Origin: JAGVPT01 sp964439265
GTDB taxonomy: Bacteria; Bacteroidota; Ignavibacteria; UBA10030; UBA8401
Assembly (NCBI GenBank): GCA_964439265.1
Contig: CAYTOA010000012.1
Location: 17,575-81,574, forward strand
Direction of reading: 5' to 3'
DNA: 64,000 bases
Part shown: positions 60,234-64,000 of the stretch, in pieces
Layout: the number at the start of each line of letters is the position of its first letter
Numbering within the stretch: the first letter of the stretch is position 1
Notes under the pieces: generated by a model
What the model was told of the DNA's origin: nothing
Database searches by the model: none
What the model saw: only the letters and a program-made list of their open reading frames with translations
Program-made: the position numbers and the translations under genes

Positions 60234-62588
60234 CTACGTGTCGAGCACGATAGAAGGCTCTGGATTTATCCAGTCCTTGTCGCGCTGCAGTTCGGGTGAT
60301 ACTTTTTTTGTGATGATTGAGATCTGCACGGGATCGAAGCCGAACAGGTCTTCGGACGAAAAGATCGCGTCATAATCTTTCTCAGAAAAAAAGACCTCAA
60401 ACTTCTTCGAGAATTCCTCAAGCCGCTTTACGTAGTATTCCACGTTTTCGTCGGGAAAGTTCGGATCCCACTCGCCCGCCTCTTTCGCATTTTCGAATCC
60501 TTTGATGTTTGCAGATGAACCGGTATAATAGAAGGAGATCTTGTCGCCCGCGCGGTATGCATGCGAAGATCGGGAAGCGAGTTCATAGCTGGCGGACCTG
60601 TTCCGTTTTTCAGATTTGACATCCTGCTGATATTCTTCGACGGGATCTTTCAGGGTTTCGGTGCGTGCGAAATCCTTTATTTCCAGCCGGTGTTCCCGGA
60701 TCGAATGTTCCGTTTCCAGATAGAGAGAGTGGAGTTCCTGAATCCGGTTATTGATAATGAAGTCAACACACCGTTGAACGTACGTCCGTCCAAAATGCTC
60801 CATGCTTCGGGAGATAAGCGAAGATCCCTTTATTGATAACTTGCCGTCGTAGCCCGAAAGAGCATAATTCTTCTTCTTGTAGCTTATCATCTTTTCGTAG
60901 CGTCCGTCGAACCCAAGGTTGATGCCATCGGGGAGTGTTCCGGATAGTCTTTCCACAAAGAGCCTTTCCGCCTTTTCGCCTGAAACGTTATCGGGCGGAA
61001 TAAAATAGAGTCCGTCCGTGTCGACTTCAATGACTTTCCCGTTGTGAAGCTCAATATCCTGGATCATCTGCTTCAGGAGTTCCTGGCCTGTCCGTGTTAT
61101 CACATCCGCCTGTACATAATCATTAAAGAGCGCTCGGGCATAGCCGAGGTAGCCATAGAATGAATTCACGAGTATTTTGAACGACGATTGCATCGCATCG
61201 AGCCGGGAACGGTCGGTCTCATTTACTGCCTCGCGCATCTGTTTCTTGGTCTCGAGACGCAGTTTTGTCAGGTGTTCAAGAACGGAATGGAAGACTTTCA
61301 ACGCATCGGTCCTCGGCGCAATGTTCTTGGAGATCATGATCGACGGGTACAGTGACTCAACGTCGGCATGGATGATGGGACCGAGGAGCCCCGTATAATA
61401 GATGTCCGAATAACCTCCGGTCGTTTGTGATCCGATTTCCGGTTTTGGCAGGGAATAGCGCTGCCGAAGGTACTCGCGCAGCAGCAGCGCCTCGATCTTC
61501 GATGCTGAGCCGAGTCGCGCGACAGTCGTATAATTGAATGGAAGCATTTGCGTAAGATAGAACGTGCTCATCGAAAGGCGGTCGCTCAGCGCCCGTGTTT
61601 CCCTCGCGTCGTCTAGTGCATATTTCTTCAACGTCTCCGGCTCGTTGTCCCAGTACCATGAAATTTTCTCACCCGGAATATAGGTTCTCCCTGCCGGAGC
61701 GATCCCGAAGAATCGCGCTGCGTACTTCAAAGAATAGCTCTCCATCGAACGTTTTATCATGTCGTACGATTGAACAAGAAGCCATGTGTCGATCACATGC
61801 CTGCCGGCGATCTCGTAGCTCACGTACTCGACCTCGTTTTCCGCAAAGGCAGTCCGCGACCGCACTCCGCGCGGCGCGGAATTGTCTCTCCCGATTGCAA
61901 ACTCAATTCGATGAAGTTCGCACCTTTTTAAGAGATAGGGCAAGTCAAAATTGAAGATATTATGTCCTTCCAGCACGTCGGGATCTTTTTTCCGTATGAT
62001 CTCGATACACTGCGCAATGAGGTCCTCTTCCTCCGTCTGTCTCCCGCCGAGGACGGTTTCCCAGCCCCTGTTATCTGAAAGTGAAATCAGGATGATCCTG
62101 TCCTCGGGTCTTTCGGCGTTGCTGAATTTGTACGATTTGGAATAGGTCTCGATGTCGAGCTGCATCCGGTAGATGTCGGAGAATTCCATCCCCTTGAAAA
62201 GTGTCTTTCCCGACTGCATCAGGAACTGCGTATTCGTGTCCGGGCGGAGAAAGATCTGCTCGGCGTCGGCGTACGAATCGATTCTTCGTTCTTGTGATTC
62301 ATTTATTTTCTCGAGAACATGGCGCACAGCATCCCACATATCATGAACTCGTTGAAAAGCGCAAATGTACTGGTAGAAATTACTCCCCTCAAGTTGTTTC
62401 AACCAAAATGTTTTTGAAAATCCGGAAATGAAGCGGCTCTCGGAAAGATGAAAGAACGGAAAGATCTCTTCGTCGGTGAACGAGATCATTGAGCCCGACC
62501 GTTTGTATACACGAACGGTAGACTCGTCCAGAGTATGGACGGCGACAATATTCTGCTCGCTATTGCGGCCGAAAAGGAGCGGGTTCAT
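60234..62588 (-). CDS. polB: Family-B DNA polymerase with intact exonuclease and polymerase motifs
   Basis: 784 aa. ExoI LDIET (Asp145, Glu147), ExoII HNIFNFDLPYL (Asn210, Asp215) and ExoIII YALDD (Tyr323, Asp327) are complete. The polymerase domain has motif A DVESLYPSIM (Asp409), motif B KILVNSFYGYLGY (Lys471, Asn475) and motif C EVDTDG (Asp523, Asp525). It is thus a proofreading polymerase of the bacterial Pol II/archaeal PolB type. ATG 62588 is chosen; the frame extends upstream without conserved sequence. Compare with the degenerate paralogue at 35696-37984. Confidence 0.95.
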   Translation of the reverse strand: MNPLLFGRNSEQNIVAVHTLDESTVRVYKRSGSMISFTDEEIFPFFHLSESRFISGFSKTFWLKQLEGSNFYQYICAFQRVHDMWDAVRHVLEKINESQERRIDSYADAEQIFLRPDTNTQFLMQSGKTLFKGMEFSDIYRMQLDIETYSKSYKFSNAERPEDRIILISLSDNRGWETVLGGRQTEEEDLIAQCIEIIRKKDPDVLEGHNIFNFDLPYLLKRCELHRIEFAIGRDNSAPRGVRSRTAFAENEVEYVSYEIAGRHVIDTWLLVQSYDMIKRSMESYSLKYAARFFGIAPAGRTYIPGEKISWYWDNEPETLKKYALDDARETRALSDRLSMSTFYLTQMLPFNYTTVARLGSASKIEALLLREYLRQRYSLPKPEIGSQTTGGYSDIYYTGLLGPIIHADVESLYPSIMISKNIAPRTDALKVFHSVLEHLTKLRLETKKQMREAVNETDRSRLDAMQSSFKILVNSFYGYLGYARALFNDYVQADVITRTGQELLKQMIQDIELHNGKVIEVDTDGLYFIPPDNVSGEKAERLFVERLSGTLPDGINLGFDGRYEKMISYKKKNYALSGYDGKLSIKGSSLISRSMEHFGRTYVQRCVDFIINNRIQELHSLYLETEHSIREHRLEIKDFARTETLKDPVEEYQQDVKSEKRNRSASYELASRSSHAYRAGDKISFYYTGSSANIKGFENAKEAGEWDPNFPDENVEYYVKRLEEFSKKFEVFFSEKDYDAIFSSEDLFGFDPVQISIITKKVSPELQRDKDWINPEPSIVLDT

Positions 62589-62714
62589 GCTGGAAAAGTA
62601 GAAAAGGGAAGGGAGAAAATCAATTCGACCGGGAAGACGGGGAGTTTGCTTCGTCTCGATGTGAATAGTCTTCGGAACTTGCACGCGGCAAGCATTGCGG
62701 CCTTACGCTGGTTG

Positions 62715-62801
62715 CGGAGAGGGTGGGATTCGAACCCACGATACCGTTGCCGGTATACCACCTTTCCAGGGTGGCCAATTCAACCGCTCTTGCACCTCTC
62801 C
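62715..62801 (-). tRNA. tRNA-Ser (anticodon GGA)
   Basis: Type II tRNA on the minus strand: acceptor GGAGAGG/CCTCTCC, anticodon arm CCACC-CTGGAAA-GGTGG (anticodon GGA), long variable arm, T-arm GTGGG-TTCGAAT-CCCAC and discriminator G. CCA is not encoded. Its 3' half resembles the tandem repeat at the right end of the window. Confidence 0.95.
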
Positions 62802-62852
62802 GGAGGATATCTGCACGTTCCTTTCTATCTGACTGCATTAAAAAAACAAGCG

Positions 62853-63683
62853 TCAAAAGTCTTCAAGCTTCAGCGATTCAATCCTGCTCGTCATTTCCTC
62901 AAAGATCGTACGAGACACATACGTAATGTGAATCTCCAATTGCTTGTTCCTTCCGACCAGCGCGAGGACGATGTAGGAACGATCGAATTGCCAAAGCACG
63001 TATTTCTTTGCAAAACCCAGTTGAATGCTTTCAATAGTACTTAAGTACGAGTCGTCCACCTTTGAAAATCCACTTCGGACGGGTTTTCCGTACTTTGCTT
63101 CGAGAATCGACCTGTAGTTGTCGAAGGAATCAAGGAAATCGAACTTTGTGGTTGCGTTCACCTTTGGCGTCAGCCGGACAATAAAAAGCCTGGCGTTATC
63201 GAATTGATACGCAAAGACTGCACTAACGCCGGCGAGAGAGCCCGTGTACTCAAATCCGTTGGTAATATCGCGGATATCATCCTCGGTCGCTTCGCCGTGG
63301 TCCACGATCGATTTTCGGGCTTCGATAAGAGTCATCCCCCAATGGCTGTCCTTGTATCCGTTCGGATCCGCAGAGTTTTCAGCCGCAGTTAAATTCTTCG
63401 GCTCTACGGGCGATATTCTCTTCGCTTGATTCTCTGATGAGCTTGTGTCCTTCTGGATTGAACTACTATCGATCATCCCCGAGGGACGCAACACAGTTGT
63501 ATCTTTGCGGACCGCCATGGTGTCAATTCCTTTGCTCGACGCTGTGTCCGCCGGCGATTTTGCCGAGATCAGGGTATCCTTGGCAGGAGTTGCTTTTGCC
63601 GTCGTGTCGTTCGTGAGAGTCTGTCCACACATGATTGTCGAAAGAGCCGCACTCGCCAACACGGTGAAAAGTATTCTATGCAT
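62853..63683 (-). CDS. Exported hypothetical protein
   Basis: 276 aa. An N-terminal signal (MHRILFTVLASAALSTIMCG) with a Cys at residue 19 that could be a lipobox, though it is not a strong one. Residues 25-105 are a Ser/Thr/Asp/Lys-rich disordered linker. The C-terminal ~165 residues form a folded domain (WGMTLIEARKSIVDHGEA, GVSAVFAYQFDNARLFIVRL, LEAKYGKP) of a type seen in other exported FCB hypothetical proteins. Function unknown. Confidence 0.7.
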   Translation of the reverse strand: MHRILFTVLASAALSTIMCGQTLTNDTTAKATPAKDTLISAKSPADTASSKGIDTMAVRKDTTVLRPSGMIDSSSIQKDTSSSENQAKRISPVEPKNLTAAENSADPNGYKDSHWGMTLIEARKSIVDHGEATEDDIRDITNGFEYTGSLAGVSAVFAYQFDNARLFIVRLTPKVNATTKFDFLDSFDNYRSILEAKYGKPVRSGFSKVDDSYLSTIESIQLGFAKKYVLWQFDRSYIVLALVGRNKQLEIHITYVSRTIFEEMTSRIESLKLEDF

Positions 63684-63744
63684 TGGAGTGGTTATTCAAA
63701 GTTGAAAATGAGTAGAAGGAAATTATTCGAAGGGAATCGCATAG

Positions 63745-63763
63745 TCCGAAGGATTTCTTCGGA
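63745..63763. repeat. Short hairpin TCCGAAG...CTTCGGA
   Basis: A perfect 7-bp inverted repeat with a 5-nt loop, upstream of the minus-strand exported gene and close to the tandem repeat. It shares the CCGAAGGA word with that repeat. Confidence 0.5.
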
Positions 63764-63821
63764 ACAACCTGCATTCCTGCCGCGCCGCATTTCAAAAACT
63801 CATTCCAAAACAGCCTGGATA

Positions 63822-64000
63822 CCTCCGAAGGAGTCCCTTCGGGAGAACCCACGGTTCCACTTGTCCTCGAGCAAAACCGCGGAGAGGGTGGGATTCCTCC
63901 GAAGGAGTCCCTTCGGGAGAACCCACGGTTCCACTTGTCCTCGAGCAAAACCGCGGAGAGGGTGGGATTCCTCCGAAGGAGTCCCCTCGGGAGAACCCAC
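63822..64000. repeat. 74-bp tandem repeat with tRNA-like segment
   Basis: Three starts of the unit CCTCCGAAGGAGTCCC at 63822, 63896 and 63970 give a period of exactly 74 nt, 2.4 copies visible, continuing past the window. Only one base differs between copies in the part seen three times (CCCTTCGGG, CCCTTCGGG, CCCCTCGGG). The unit contains GCGGAGAGGGTGGGATT ... AACCCACGG, matching the acceptor/T-arm half of the tRNA-Ser gene at 62715, with a 23-nt palindrome-rich insert. Confidence 0.85.

Noticed and set aside
63800..64000. Open frames across the right-end repeat
   Set aside because: They are the result of a 74-bp tandem repeat being translated; the repetition and tRNA-like content argue against a protein.
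63822..64000. CRISPR array
   Set aside because: The whole 74-bp unit repeats without unique spacers, and no cas gene is nearby.

Overview
The window (about 50% GC, 64 kb) is a bacterial chromosome segment with ordinary housekeeping content. It has no phage block, no rRNA and no CRISPR array. The gene set (a stand-alone BshA-type glycosyltransferase, an Rrf2-led SUF operon, DUF3098, a family-B DNA polymerase, GH13 and GH3 enzymes with Sec signals, dispersed intergenic repeats) fits the Bacteroidota/Chlorobiota/Ignavibacteriota (FCB) group, probably an Ignavibacteria-like lineage. This placement is inference from gene content only.

Layout. 1-10 kb: truncated UPF0173 hydrolase, tRNA-dihydrouridine synthase, LysE exporter, acetyl-CoA synthetase, O6-alkylguanine transferase, UvrD/PcrA helicase, a nuclease-like hypothetical, a degenerate CPBP membrane protein and BshA. 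10-14 kb: porin-like protein, YigZ, acetate kinase and 3-hydroxyacyl-CoA dehydrogenase. 14.5-23.4 kb: one long iron-sulfur assembly operon (Rrf2 regulator, IscS-type desulfurase, a small unknown, A-type carrier, SufB, C, D, S, U, T) followed by superoxide dismutase and a strong terminator. A 25-bp IscR-like operator lies over the presumed promoter of this operon. 23.5-30 kb: LON-substrate-binding-domain protein, two very small proteins, FolP, diadenylate cyclase, GT2, Pcm, MiaA, tRNA-Ala, tRNA-Pro and LexA with repeated ATAGT/ACTAT half-sites over its promoter. 30-32.8 kb: small accessory genes (DUF3224, DUF5655, AHSA1), an AT-rich insert with a Gp37/Gp68 protein, and a secreted VOC protein.

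33-38 kb is the most interesting region. A DUF72 gene and an SRAP (YedK/HMCES) gene face a tightly packed three-gene operon: a RecA/RadA-like protein with no Walker A motif, a small charged helical protein, and a family-B DNA polymerase. The polymerase has lost its exonuclease residues and the second aspartate of motif C. A second family-B polymerase at 60-62.6 kb has every catalytic motif intact. The arrangement resembles archaeal PolB2 (Dpo2) damage-tolerance operons and bacterial SOS mutasomes, and I propose it as a non-canonical DNA-damage-tolerance module.

38-64 kb: a giant GH13-like protein with an altered region IV, DUF3098, Pit phosphate transporter with its DUF47 partner, tRNA-Lys, a secreted maltodextrin-type GH13, the queuosine-precursor genes queF, queC, queE and queD, an ETF beta/alpha plus acyl-CoA dehydrogenase operon, a secreted GH3 with PA14 domain, a UspA protein, tRNA-Leu, Maf, a B12-binding subunit, the intact PolB, tRNA-Ser and a secreted hypothetical. 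The right edge holds a 74-bp tandem repeat resembling the 3' half of a tRNA gene interrupted by a palindromic insert.
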